Origin: Streptomyces sp. NBC_01485 | Lineage (GTDB): Bacteria > Actinomycetota > Actinomycetes > Streptomycetales > Streptomycetaceae | Assembly (NCBI RefSeq): GCF_036227125.1 | Contig: NZ_CP109435.1 | Coordinates: 4,650,001 to 4,714,000 of the forward strand | DNA length: 64,000 nt | Direction of reading: 5' to 3' | In this document: positions 1 through 9,813 of the stretch, piece by piece | How positions within the stretch are numbered: position 1 is the first letter of the stretch | How the letters are laid out: every line of letters starts with the position of its first letter | The notes under the pieces: generated by a model | The model's database searches: none | Told to the model about the DNA's origin: nothing | The model's input: only the letters and a program-made list of their open reading frames with translations | Translations under genes and position numbers: made by a program

Positions 1-1
1 T

Positions 2-1780
2 CAGGGTTCCTCCGAGGGCTCGGCGGGCGAGCACGGACGACACGACGCCGTCCCGCACGACCAGGCCGACGACCACACCCCGCCCCAGCCGCACCCCACG
101 AGCGCGCCCACGGGCCGTCGTCGACGGGCCGTCGCCCAACCCGCCGTGGCCCAGGCCGCCGTCCCGGCACAGGTTCAGCACCAGCACCAGCACCAGCCGC
201 AACCCCAGGCACAGGCGCAGCCCCAGGTACAGGCAGGGGAGGGCGTCGATCGGCCCGTCGCCGCCGGTCAAGGGCAGCCGCTCCCGGCCGAAGCCGCGCC
301 CGCCCCCGCGCAGGCCGTCCCGGTCGTCCCGGCCATGCCGACGCCCGGTGGAGGCACCCCGTTGCCGCCCGAAGCCGCCGTCGGACAGCCGCGGGCGGCG
401 CAGCCGTTGCCCGCCGAGGCCGCGGCGAGCCGGCCGATGGACGCCCACTCGACGCAGAGTCGGGCGATCAGCGTGCGGACGCTGGGGCAGGGCGTGCCCT
501 TCACCCGGCAGGCCGCGGAGGTGCAGCAGCCGCAGCCACAACCGCAGCAGGCACTGCCGCTGCATCAAGCACATCAAGCACAGCCAGCACATCAAGCGCA
601 TCAGGCACAGCAGGCGCAGCCGGGGCTGCCGTCGGCGCAGTCCTCCTCGGCCACCCCGGCCCCGCACGCCTCTGGCGGTTCCGGGCGGCGCCGCAAGCTG
701 GGGACCCCGCCCGACCCGGCCACGCGCCCGGAGCAGACGGCCCGCCCGCACCCGTCGGCCGAGCAGCCCGTCGTGGCGCAGGCACCACAGGTCCCGCAGG
801 CACCGGTGGCACCGCAGGCCGCCCCCTCGCCCACCCCGACCGCCACCCCCACGCCCACCTCCGCGCCCCTCCCGCACCCCTCCCTCGCCGGTCAGTCGCG
901 GCTCGTGCCGGGTGAGCCGGGGACCGAGGGGGCCGGGCGGTCGTACGCCATAGGGGCCCCGGACGAGAACGCCGCCGAGGGGCCCGAGCCGCTGGACGGG
1001 CCCGGCGGTGCCGTCGAGGTGGCGGATCCGCCGCGGCCGCAGCCGCTGGACGACGAGTTGCCGCCGGAGCCGCTGGACAACCCCCGTCGGCTGCTGGTGT
1101 GGCCGGCGCCGGACGTCAACACGCAGCAGGCGCTCAGCGACCGTGGCTACCGGCCGGTGATCGTGAACTCGCGCGAGGAGGTCGACGCGCAGATCGCCGC
1201 CTTCCCGGCCGCGCTGTTCGTGGACCCGCTGACCGGGCCGATCACCCGGACCGCGCTGCAGTCGCTGCGTACGGCCGCCGTCGCCGCGGAGGTGCCGGTG
1301 CTGGTCACTGCCGGGCTGGGTCAGGCGAGGCGCGAGGCGGCGTACGGCGCCGACCCCGCCGTCCTGCTGAAGGCGCTCGCGCCGCGTGACAGTGAGCAGC
1401 ATCCGCCACGGGTGCTGCTCGTCGAGGAGCACGCCGAGATCGCCCTCGCGCTGACCTCGACGCTGGAGCGGCGCGGGATGCAGGTGGCGCGGGCGGCGAG
1501 CGACGCGGACGCCGTCACGCTCGCCGGGCAGCTGCGGCCGAACCTGGTCGTGATGGACCTGATGCAGGTGGATCGCCGCCAGTCCGGGATCCTGGACTGG
1601 CTGCGGGCGAACGGCCAGCTCAACCGCACCCCGCTGGTCGTCTACACGGCCGCCGTCGACCAGGCGGACCTGCCGCGGCTGGCGTCGGGGGAGACGGTCC
1701 TGTTCCTCGCCGAGCGGTCCACCAGCCCCGACGTGCAGAGCAGGATCGTGGACCTGCTGGCCCGCATCGGCACCAACTGA
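2..1780 (+). CDS. C-terminal part of a large signalling protein with two receiver-like domains (5' end outside window)
   Basis: The reading frame is open to the window edge, so only the C-terminal part is present. The first ~380 residues are low-complexity Pro/Ala/Gln-rich (QHQHQHQ, HQAQQAQ runs) with short conserved islands (SRAISVRTLGQGVPF, GSGRRRKLG). Then come two CheY-like domains. The first (RRLLVWPAPD...) is degenerate. The second (RVLLVEEHAEIALAL ... LVVMDLMQ ... PLVVYTAA) keeps the acidic pocket and phospho-acceptor Asp. In Streptomyces such proline-rich tails followed by receiver domains occur at the end of large hybrid sensor histidine kinases; no kinase domain is visible here, so that identity is inferred. 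It converges on the acyl-CoA ligase downstream. Confidence 0.6.
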   Translation, partial: QGSSEGSAGEHGRHDAVPHDQADDHTPPQPHPTSAPTGRRRRAVAQPAVAQAAVPAQVQHQHQHQPQPQAQAQPQVQAGEGVDRPVAAGQGQPLPAEAAPAPAQAVPVVPAMPTPGGGTPLPPEAAVGQPRAAQPLPAEAAASRPMDAHSTQSRAISVRTLGQGVPFTRQAAEVQQPQPQPQQALPLHQAHQAQPAHQAHQAQQAQPGLPSAQSSSATPAPHASGGSGRRRKLGTPPDPATRPEQTARPHPSAEQPVVAQAPQVPQAPVAPQAAPSPTPTATPTPTSAPLPHPSLAGQSRLVPGEPGTEGAGRSYAIGAPDENAAEGPEPLDGPGGAVEVADPPRPQPLDDELPPEPLDNPRRLLVWPAPDVNTQQALSDRGYRPVIVNSREEVDAQIAAFPAALFVDPLTGPITRTALQSLRTAAVAAEVPVLVTAGLGQARREAAYGADPAVLLKALAPRDSEQHPPRVLLVEEHAEIALALTSTLERRGMQVARAASDADAVTLAGQLRPNLVVMDLMQVDRRQSGILDWLRANGQLNRTPLVVYTAAVDQADLPRLASGETVLFLAERSTSPDVQSRIVDLLARIGTN

Positions 1781-1862
1781 GGCCTCTCATCACTTCGAGG
1801 CCTCCGGTTTCGAGACCGGCATCGCCGGGCAGCGTGCCTCGCGTCTCCTGCCCGGCGTACAC

Positions 1863-1946
1863 ACGTGAACGGCCGCACGCGAACGGCCGGACGTGAACGA
1901 CCGCACATGGACGGCCGGACGTGAACAGCCGCACGTGAACGGCCGG
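1863..1946. repeat. Six tandem 14-bp repeats
   Basis: Six back-to-back copies of a unit close to ACGTGAACGGCCGS fill most of the gap between two convergent genes. The last base alternates C/G, giving a 28-bp higher-order unit. Copies differ at one to three positions. Confidence 0.9.
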
Positions 1947-1953
1947 AAGGGGA

Positions 1954-3609
<1,656 letters not shown>

Positions 3610-3670
3610 GGCGTCCTCCCAGGGCGGCGACATTGCCTACGCGGTGGTAACGGTTGTGCTGATTCTGCGC

Positions 3671-3688
3671 ACATACCGATTGGTATGT
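3671..3688. promoter_or_regulatory. Probable TetR-type operator upstream of acyl-CoA ligase
   Basis: Perfect inverted repeat ACATACC-gatt-GGTATGT (7-bp arms, 4-bp centre), about 62 bp upstream of the ligase start. Size and symmetry fit TetR/AcrR-family operators, which often control lipid-activation genes; no TetR gene is in the neighbourhood. Confidence 0.6.
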
Positions 3689-3851
3689 CACTAGGAAGCG
3701 GTGAACGATCGGGTCACGTCAAGCCGGAGTCAAAACCCCACGTCGACCCCCGTGTAACCCCCATGCAGCCCCCATGCAGCCCCCATTTATCCCCCACGCC
3801 TCCACCACGTCGCCCCTCACCTCACCCCACCTCACCCCACACATCACCCTG

Positions 3852-4400
3852 TTATCGAACAAGCACCAGCTCAGGGTCCTCGCGGAGCTTGCCGAGCGCC
3901 CGTGACACCGCCGACTTCACCGTGCCCACCGAGACGCCGAGCACCTCCGCCGTCTGGGCCTCGCTGAGGTCCTCGTAGTACCTGAGGACTACCATCGCCC
4001 GCTGCCGCGCGGGCAGCTTCGTGATCGCCCGCCACATGGCGTCGTGCAGGGCCTGGCGCTCGGCCGGGTCGTCCGTGACGGGGACCGGGTCCGGCTCCGG
4101 CAGCTCGTCGCACACGTACTCGTCGACCTTGCGCTTGCGCCACTGCGACGTACGGGTGTTCAGCAGGGCCCGGCGGACATAGCCGTCGAGCGCCCTGTGG
4201 TCCTCGATCCGCTCCCACGCGACGTACGTCTTGGTGAGCGCGGTCTGCAGCAGATCCTCCGCGTCGCTCGGGTTCGCGGTCAGCGACCGGGCGGTGCGCA
4301 GCAGCACCGGCTGACGGGCCCTGACGTACGACGCGAAGGACGGGTACGGAGAAGGCCGCGTCATGCCGTTCGAAGCGCTGGTGCAGACGGGTGTGGTCAT
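3852..4400 (-). CDS. SigE-family (ECF-like) RNA polymerase sigma factor
   Basis: 182 residues with a sigma-70 region 2 (SDAEDLLQTALTKTYVAW, ~residues 45-62; W-R-KR motif in ALLNTRTSQWRKRK) and a C-terminal region 4 helix-turn-helix (LPARQRAMVVLRYYEDLS ... AEVLGVSVGTVKSAVSRAL). Length and spacing match the SigE-family subgroup common in Streptomyces, which recruits RNA polymerase to alternative promoters. No anti-sigma gene is adjacent. ATG at 4400 is preceded by GGAG. The signal it answers is unknown. Confidence 0.88.
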   Translation of the reverse strand: MTTPVCTSASNGMTRPSPYPSFASYVRARQPVLLRTARSLTANPSDAEDLLQTALTKTYVAWERIEDHRALDGYVRRALLNTRTSQWRKRKVDEYVCDELPEPDPVPVTDDPAERQALHDAMWRAITKLPARQRAMVVLRYYEDLSEAQTAEVLGVSVGTVKSAVSRALGKLREDPELVLVR

Positions 4401-4588
4401 GACTCCACGCTAGGTTCGGTTGCCGCTCGGGCGGATCGGCCGCAGGTCCCGAAGCGGAGTCCCTCTCAGGTTGTAGGGGCGGTGCCTGCCCCACCTCCTG
4501 AAGGTGGACGAGCAGACGTCGACTACTACGGGATGACCCCTGGGTGACGCCCCCTACGTCCCCTACACCCCTCAGGGCCCCCGGAGTC

Positions 4589-5758
4589 TCATTCGTCCGC
4601 GGTCAGGACCAGGCCCGACGTCGGCACCCCGGTCCCCGCCGTCACCAGGGTCCGGCTCGCGCCCGGCAGCTGGTTCACGGACGTGCCGCGGAGCTGCCGT
4701 ACGGCCTCCGCGATGCCGTTCATCCCATGGAGGTAGGCCTCGCCGAGCTGGCCGCCGTGGGTGTTCAGCGGCAGCCGGTCCTCCGCCACGAAGGCCGCTG
4801 CCTCGCCGGGCGCGCAGAAGCCGAACTCCTCCAACTGCATCAGCACGAACGGCGTGAAGTGGTCGTACAGGATCCCTACGTCGATGTCGGCCGGCGCCAG
4901 CCCGGAGCTCCGCCACAGTTGACGGGCGACCACGGACATCTCCGGCAGGCCCGTCAGGTCGTCGCGGTAGAAGCTGGTCATCTGCTCCTGGGCCCGCCCG
5001 GCGCCCTGGGCCGCCGCGGCGACCACGGCGGGCGGCTGCGGCAGGTCGCGAGCCCGCTCCACCGACGTGACCACCAGCGCCTGACCGCCGTCCGTCTCCT
5101 GGCAGCAGTCCAGCAGCCGCAGCGGCTCGGCGATCCAGCGGGAGGCCGCGTGGTCGGCGAGGGTGATCGGCCGGTCGTGGAAGTACGCCGCCGGGTTCGT
5201 CGCCGCGTGCCTGCGGGCGGTGACGGCGACCGGCCCGAAGGCCTCCTCCGGGGTCATACCAAAGGTGTACAGGTACCGCTGCGCCGCCATCGCCACCCAG
5301 GAGGCGGGGGTGAGGAGCCCGAACGGCAGGCTCCAGCCGAGCGCCGTCCCCTCCGCCGAGGGCTCGCGGTGCCGCACCCCCGAGCCGAAGCGGCGCCCCG
5401 AGCGCTCGTTGAAGGCGCGGTAGCAGACGACGACCTCGGCGACGCCCGTCGCGACGGCGAGCGCCGCCTGCTGCACGGTCGCGCAGGCCGCCCCGCCCCC
5501 GTAGTGGACCCGGGAGAAGAACGACAGCTCACCCATGCCGCAGGCCTGCGCCACGGTGATCTCGGGGTTCGTGTCCATCGTGAACGTCACCAGACCGTCC
5601 ACGTCGGCGGGGGCGAGCCCCGCGTCGGCCAGCGCCGCCCGGACCGACTCCACCGCCAGCCGCAGTTCACTGCGCCCCGAGTCCTTGGAGAACTCCGTGG
5701 CCCCGACCCCGACGATCGCGGCCCGGCCCCCTAGGGAGTCCCGCGCCCGCACGCTCAC
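4589..5758 (-). CDS. Thiolase-like lipid-transfer protein (Ltp2-type)
   Basis: 389-residue thiolase-fold protein (GRAAIVGVGATEFSK at the N-terminus; DVDGLVTFTMD; GGGAACATVQQAALAVATG; DHFTPFVLMQLEEFGF; NTHGGQLGEAYLHGMNG). Such SCP-x thiolase-like proteins lack classical thiolase activity in several cases, and Ltp2 acts as a retro-aldolase on steroid side-chain CoA esters, partnering with a DUF35 protein. Here it is the third gene of an operon with a MaoC protein and a MaoC-DUF35 fusion. GTG at 5758 overlaps the upstream stop by GTGA. Substrate is inferred from context only. Confidence 0.82.
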   Translation of the reverse strand: MSVRARDSLGGRAAIVGVGATEFSKDSGRSELRLAVESVRAALADAGLAPADVDGLVTFTMDTNPEITVAQACGMGELSFFSRVHYGGGAACATVQQAALAVATGVAEVVVCYRAFNERSGRRFGSGVRHREPSAEGTALGWSLPFGLLTPASWVAMAAQRYLYTFGMTPEEAFGPVAVTARRHAATNPAAYFHDRPITLADHAASRWIAEPLRLLDCCQETDGGQALVVTSVERARDLPQPPAVVAAAAQGAGRAQEQMTSFYRDDLTGLPEMSVVARQLWRSSGLAPADIDVGILYDHFTPFVLMQLEEFGFCAPGEAAAFVAEDRLPLNTHGGQLGEAYLHGMNGIAEAVRQLRGTSVNQLPGASRTLVTAGTGVPTSGLVLTADE

Positions 5759-6210
5759 CCCGCACCGCCTTCCGGGAGGTCGACCGTCACAGTGCCGATG
5801 CCGTGCCGCGGGTTTCCCACGTCGCACCCCGGCACGGTGACCGTCACCGTCCCGCTGACGTGCCGTCCGATGCCGTTGTCGCCGATGACGCGCACCACGA
5901 CCGTGTCCTCGTCGCGGATGTCCTCGACCGTGGCCCACAACACCATCGTGTCGCCGGGGTAGTTGGGCGCCCCCAGCCGGATGGCCACCCTGCGGAGCAC
6001 GGCCGCAGGACCGAAGAGTTCGGTGATGTAGCGGCCCACCAGGCCGTTGGTGGTGAGGATGTTCATGAAGACGTCCGGGGAGCCTTTCGCGCGGGCGGCC
6101 TCGGGGTCGTGGTGCACGTCCTGGTAGTCCCGCGAGGCGAGCGCGCCCGCGACGATCAGGGTGCGGGTGACCTCGATCTCCAGCGGCGGCAGCACGTCAC
6201 CCACCTTCAC
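5755..6210 (-). CDS. MaoC-family hydratase subunit (ChsH1-like)
   Basis: 151-residue hot-dog-fold protein with the hydratase motif near residue 28 (DYQDVHHDPEAA), the Asp/His pair used to add water across enoyl-CoA double bonds. Length and gene order match the small subunit of two-subunit MaoC hydratases such as ChsH1, which pairs with a MaoC-DUF35 partner. GTG at 6210 overlaps the stop of the upstream gene (GTGA), and its own stop overlaps the thiolase start, implying translational coupling and a complex. Confidence 0.82.
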   Translation of the reverse strand: MKVGDVLPPLEIEVTRTLIVAGALASRDYQDVHHDPEAARAKGSPDVFMNILTTNGLVGRYITELFGPAAVLRRVAIRLGAPNYPGDTMVLWATVEDIRDEDTVVVRVIGDNGIGRHVSGTVTVTVPGCDVGNPRHGIGTVTVDLPEGGAG

Positions 6211-7181
6211 CCCGTCACCCCCTTGAACACGGGGAGCGTCAACTCGTCGTCGTAACAATGGAATTCGAGCCGCACCGGCATCCCGATCCGCACCTTGTCG
6301 TACGGCACCCCGACCATGTTGCTCACGATCCGCACCCCCTCGGCCAGCTCGACGAGACCGATCGCGTAGGGCGGGTCGAAGGCCGGGAAGGGCGGGTGAT
6401 GCATCACGACGTACGAGAACACCGTGCCCTCACCGCCCGCCTCGACGGTGTCCCACTCCGCCGAGCCGCAGGCGTTGCAGCCGGGGAGCCAGGGGAAGCG
6501 GAGGGTGTCGCAGGCGGTGCAGCGCTGGATGAGGAGGCGGTGGTGCCGGACCCCTTCCCAGAAACCGGCGTTGTCACGGTTGACGACGGGACGGGGCCGG
6601 AGCTCCTGCGGCTTCGGCTGCGCAGCACTCGGTTCCTGAGCTTTCTGTTCCTGAGGTTTCCGTTCCTGAAATGTCTGTTCCTGAGGTTTCCGTTTCCGCC
6701 CGGCCGGCGCGTACTTGAGGATGCGGAAGCGGTGGGTGCCGACGAGGGTCTCGCCCACGCGGACGTCCGTGCGGGTCGTGACGAAGTACCCGGTGCCGAG
6801 CTTGGTCGTCTTGCGCGGCGAGACCGACTCGATGACCGTGTCGAAGGCGACCTCGTCCCCCGGCCGCAGGGGGCGCAGGTACTCCTGCTCGCAGTCGGTC
6901 GCGACGACCGAGGTGCAGCCCGCCTCGTCGAGCAGGGCGAGCAGCTCGTCGTAGGCCTGCGCGCGCCCCTGGTGACCGCTCAGGCCGCCCATGATCCACG
7001 CCTGGAGCATGGTGGGCGGGGCGATCGCGCCAGGGCCGGTGTACGCCGGGTTCCGGTCGTCCATCGCCTCGCACCAGTGCCTGATCATGGGCGCGTTGAC
7101 GGGATCGCGGCCGGTGCCGGCGACGGCGGCGGGGCGGCCCACGTGGGCCTTCAGCCGTGCGTACAGCGGATCGTCGTCCAC
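6207..7181 (-). CDS. MaoC N-terminal domain fused to DUF35 zinc-ribbon/OB-fold (ChsH2-like)
   Basis: 324 residues: a MaoC-type hot-dog domain (1-~155), a repetitive charged linker (~158-200, KPQEQ-type repeats), then a DUF35 domain with a four-Cys zinc ribbon (CTACDTLRFPWLPGCNACG, ~218-236) and OB-fold (VFSYVVMHHPP...). In ChsH2 the DUF35 domain docks the Ltp2 aldolase. First gene of the operon; GTG start with GAAGGGAG 8 nt upstream. The promoter carries repeated TCTGAC/GTCAGA half-sites. The linker is unusually low-complexity. Confidence 0.85.
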   Translation of the reverse strand: MDDDPLYARLKAHVGRPAAVAGTGRDPVNAPMIRHWCEAMDDRNPAYTGPGAIAPPTMLQAWIMGGLSGHQGRAQAYDELLALLDEAGCTSVVATDCEQEYLRPLRPGDEVAFDTVIESVSPRKTTKLGTGYFVTTRTDVRVGETLVGTHRFRILKYAPAGRKRKPQEQTFQERKPQEQKAQEPSAAQPKPQELRPRPVVNRDNAGFWEGVRHHRLLIQRCTACDTLRFPWLPGCNACGSAEWDTVEAGGEGTVFSYVVMHHPPFPAFDPPYAIGLVELAEGVRIVSNMVGVPYDKVRIGMPVRLEFHCYDDELTLPVFKGVTG

Positions 7182-7218
7182 CGGTGCGCTCCCTTCAGGA
7201 CCCTTGCCGTAGCAGGTT

Positions 7219-7241
7219 TCTGACTGTCTGTCAGATCTGAC
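7219..7241. promoter_or_regulatory. Operator-like array of three TCTGAC half-sites
   Basis: TCTGAC-tgtct-GTCAGA-TCTGAC: two overlapping inverted repeats, including the perfect 12-bp palindrome GTCAGATCTGAC (7230-7241), 38-60 bp upstream of the ChsH2-like start. A further TGTCA lies at 7246-7250. Placement suggests a repressor site for the operon. Confidence 0.55.
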
Positions 7242-7449
7242 GACCTGTCAAGGAGAGTGGGAGCGTCCCGTCGAGGAAGCCGGAGCGACCCGTCAGGAAA
7301 GGCGGAGAAAGCGAAATACGGTCCGCTACCGGAAAGCGCGTCTGCGCGGCGACGCCGAAGCACCGCCGCGCAGACGCGCTACCACCCCACGAGCCACACC
7401 CGGTACGGAACTCCCCCGAGGACCGGCGCCGGACGCCGGCCCCCTCAGA

Positions 7450-7764
7450 TCACCACCACAGCGGGCTGAAGCCGACGGCCACGTTGCTGTTGCCCTGGTT
7501 GACCGCCGTGAACGCGGAACCGTTGACCTGCGCGGTATTGCTCTGGTTCGAGGCCCCCGATCCGACGGCGTTCTGCTGTGTGGTGGCCGAGTTGCCGCTG
7601 TTGTCGTGCCCGACACCGCTGCCGACGATGCTCGAGACACCCGCGTTCGATCCGTCGTCCGCGAAGCCACCGTTGTCCGCCGCCGCGACGCCGGTGAAGA
7701 GGGCGGCTGCCAGCGGGAGGGCGGAGACTGCGGCGATGACGCGGGCGGTACGGATGCTTGCCAT
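7450..7764 (-). CDS. Small secreted Asn/Gln/Ser-rich protein
   Basis: 104 residues with a Sec signal peptide (basic RTAR, hydrophobic core, AAADNGG cleavage region near residue 28). The mature part is Gly/Asn/Gln/Ser-rich without Cys and contains spaced N/Q motifs (NSATTQQNAV, NQSNTAQV, NQGNSNVAV). ATG at 7764 is chosen because GGAGG is 6 nt upstream. It is not a chaplin or rodlin by any motif I can see. Spacing of the N/Q-A-V units recalls curlin-type amyloid repeats; that is an inference. Confidence 0.75.
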   Translation of the reverse strand: MASIRTARVIAAVSALPLAAALFTGVAAADNGGFADDGSNAGVSSIVGSGVGHDNSGNSATTQQNAVGSGASNQSNTAQVNGSAFTAVNQGNSNVAVGFSPLWW

Positions 7765-8111
7765 GTTGTTCCTCCAGAACATTCAGAACATGAAGTACGG
7801 CTTCCACCAAGGCAGTTGGCCGACCGCCCTGACGTTTCGTGCTCGACGTCGCGAGATCAGAGTTGCCCACGAATCCCCGGCGAACCACCCCGGAAGCCAT
7901 GATTAGCACGCAAGCGTGATGACAAGTCGATAAACCCCTAGCACCACTTTTCCTGCCCGTGACCCCATAACCCCCGGCAACTCGGACACCCGCCCCTCAG
8001 GCCCCACAAGAGGCGAACCGTTCCGGCACTTTTCCCGCCGACCGACCACCTTCGGGCGCGTCGCAGCCCAACCCTCTTCCTTTTTTCGAACACACGTACG
8101 ACCATGGATGC
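7765..8111. other. Divergent intergenic region (347 bp)
   Basis: Separates the secreted-protein gene from the primase-polymerase gene and must hold both promoters. It contains GAACATtcaGAACAT direct repeats beside the secreted gene and a 12-bp inverted repeat CACGCAAGCGTG (7907-7918). No reading frame with codon bias was seen. Confidence 0.5.
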
Positions 8112-9110
8112 ATGGCCACCACCGACCCGTACCGGTACCGGCACCCCCGACAGGCCACCACGCTGGCCCTCGCCCACGCCCTGTCGACCGCCGAACGCGG
8201 CCTGGCCGTCATCCCCCTGTCCCGGACCAAACTCCCGGCCCTGCGCTCCCCTCACCGCGCCGCCCCGGAACAGGGGAGGCCGGCGGGGCTGGCGGGACCG
8301 ACAGGGCTGGCGGGACCGGTGGGATCGGTAGGGCCCATGGGATCGGTAGGGGCGATGGGGCCGCCCTGCCACGGCGAGTGCGGCCGTTTCGGCCACGGCG
8401 TGTACGACGCCTCCGCCGACCCGGCCCGCGTCCGCGAGCTGTTCGCCGCCGCGCCCTGGGCCACCGGCTACGGCATCGCCTGCGGCCTGCCCCCGCACCA
8501 CCTCATCGGCGTCGACCTGGACACGAAGTCGGACACGGACTCCACGGCCGCCCTGCGCGAAATCGCCCTGCGCCACCTCTTCACGATCCCGCCCACGATC
8601 GTCGTCCGCACCCCGTCCGGCGGCCGCCACCTCTGGCTCACCGGCCCACCGGACGTCGTCGTCCCCAACTCGGCCGGCCGCCTCGCCCCCGGCATCGACA
8701 TCCGGGGCGCCGGCGGCTACCTGGTCGGCCCCGGCTCCCACACCGCCCACGGCGCCTACACCACGGCCCCCGGCACCGCCCACCTCACCCCGGCCCCCTG
8801 CCCCCGCGCCCTCCTACGCCTCCTGCTCCCACCGCCCCGCCCCCACCCAGGACCGTACGGCGGCGGGAACAGGGCGGACGGTGCGCACGGCCGGGGCCTG
8901 CTCCAGTTCGTCCTGGGCGCCCACGAGGGCCAGCGCAACACCCGCCTGTTCTGGGCAGCCTGCCGGGCCTACGAGGACGGAATCGGCCCGGAACTCTCCG
9001 AGCACCTGATCGACGCGGCCGTACGAACCGGCCTGACGGCCCGAGAGGCCCGGGCGACAATCGCGTCGGCGGCCCGCATGACCCGGGACGGCACACCTGG
9101 GTCCACCTAG
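8112..9110 (+). CDS. Bifunctional DNA primase/polymerase (prim-pol domain)
   Basis: 332 residues with an archaeo-eukaryotic primase-type core: VDLDTK (metal-binding Asp pair, ~residues 134-139), the GRHLWL motif (~175) and GIDIRGAGGYLVGPGS (~195-210). A Gly-Pro-rich collagen-like stretch (~residues 55-84, GLAGPTGLAGPVG...) interrupts the N-terminal part. The C-terminus has a helical tail typical of prim-pol N-terminal-domain proteins without helicase. It lies just outside the left attachment site of the AICE, so it may be chromosomal or a relic of an earlier element. Confidence 0.8.
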   Translation: MATTDPYRYRHPRQATTLALAHALSTAERGLAVIPLSRTKLPALRSPHRAAPEQGRPAGLAGPTGLAGPVGSVGPMGSVGAMGPPCHGECGRFGHGVYDASADPARVRELFAAAPWATGYGIACGLPPHHLIGVDLDTKSDTDSTAALREIALRHLFTIPPTIVVRTPSGGRHLWLTGPPDVVVPNSAGRLAPGIDIRGAGGYLVGPGSHTAHGAYTTAPGTAHLTPAPCPRALLRLLLPPPRPHPGPYGGGNRADGAHGRGLLQFVLGAHEGQRNTRLFWAACRAYEDGIGPELSEHLIDAAVRTGLTAREARATIASAARMTRDGTPGST

Positions 9111-9405
9111 AGGCCGTGTCCGACGGTCGCTTGCCCGCTGGTGGTTCGGTTGCGGTCGCCGTGGTGCTGAGGGCGACGCCCCGCGCGTCAGCGGGAGCTC
9201 TGTGCTGCCCGTAGAGCCCCCTGCCAAGGACACATCACCGCAGCTCAAGGCTCAACGAAGGGGTGGTCGTGATGACCGTGAGGCCGGTCAAAAAACGGTC
9301 ATGGACACGCCGGGACGCCAATATGACCACCGCCCGACCGATCCCGCCGACCCGACCGATCCGACTCATCCGGCCGATCCACCCGGACCTGCGCGCACAC
9401 GACAA
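9111..9405. other. Non-coding stretch between primase-polymerase and tRNA terminator
   Basis: No gene with plausible codon use. The right half (9318-9390) is a simple run of GACCGATCC/CCGACC-type repeats. Confidence 0.5.
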
Positions 9406-9440
9406 CGGCCCCCGACCGATCCCTACCTGGTCAGGGGCCG
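9406..9440 (-). terminator. Orphaned tRNA-Ser terminator hairpin
   Basis: CGGCCCCCGACC and GGTCAGGGGCCG form a 12-bp stem with one mismatch and an 11-nt loop, 18 bp beyond the displaced tRNA 3' copy. Before integration it would have terminated the tRNA-Ser transcript (inference). Confidence 0.6.
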
Positions 9441-9457
9441 TTCGCACTGCTCACCAC

Positions 9458-9517
9458 GCGGTGGGTGTGGGATTTGAACCCACGGTGACATCGCTGCCAC
9501 GACGGTTTTCAAGACCG
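9458..9517. repeat. Left attachment site (60-bp copy of tRNA-Ser 3' part)
   Basis: Identical over 60 bp to 25723-25782; covers anticodon stem-loop to discriminator. It lacks the tRNA 5' half and the encoded CCA found at the right copy, so it is not a functional tRNA. Confidence 0.95.
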
Positions 9518-9813
9518 ACCGCTTTCACGCTACAAGAGGGGCCCTGACCAGCCGAGATAGCCCTTGCCATCCACCGACTAACTCCCGTTGGCCAGAAGAT
9601 GGCCGCCAGCTCCGTAGGCGACGTCGCCGCCTCCGTGCAGCAGCATCAAAGTCCCGCCCGGGGAGCCAACGAGCGATCGCACGCAGATGCAGGTCGCTGT
9701 CAGTGCCAGCGAGTATCGTTCAGAACCAAGACTGAGGTTTGGATCCTGACACCCAGCAAGGCCACCGGTTCATCCTGATGCAGAGATTACTGACATCGGA
9801 TACAGTACCGGCC
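9518..9813. other. Non-coding left end of the element
   Basis: No supported gene. It ends in a candidate promoter TACAGT (9801-9806) 7 nt before the next ATG. Confidence 0.5.

Noticed and set aside
1863-1946. CRISPR-like array
   Set aside because: Units are contiguous 14-mers with no spacers and no cas genes nearby.
9458-9540. A second tRNA-Ser gene at the left end of the AICE
   Set aside because: Only the 3' 60 bp are present; the acceptor 5' strand and D-arm are replaced by element sequence, so it cannot fold as a tRNA.
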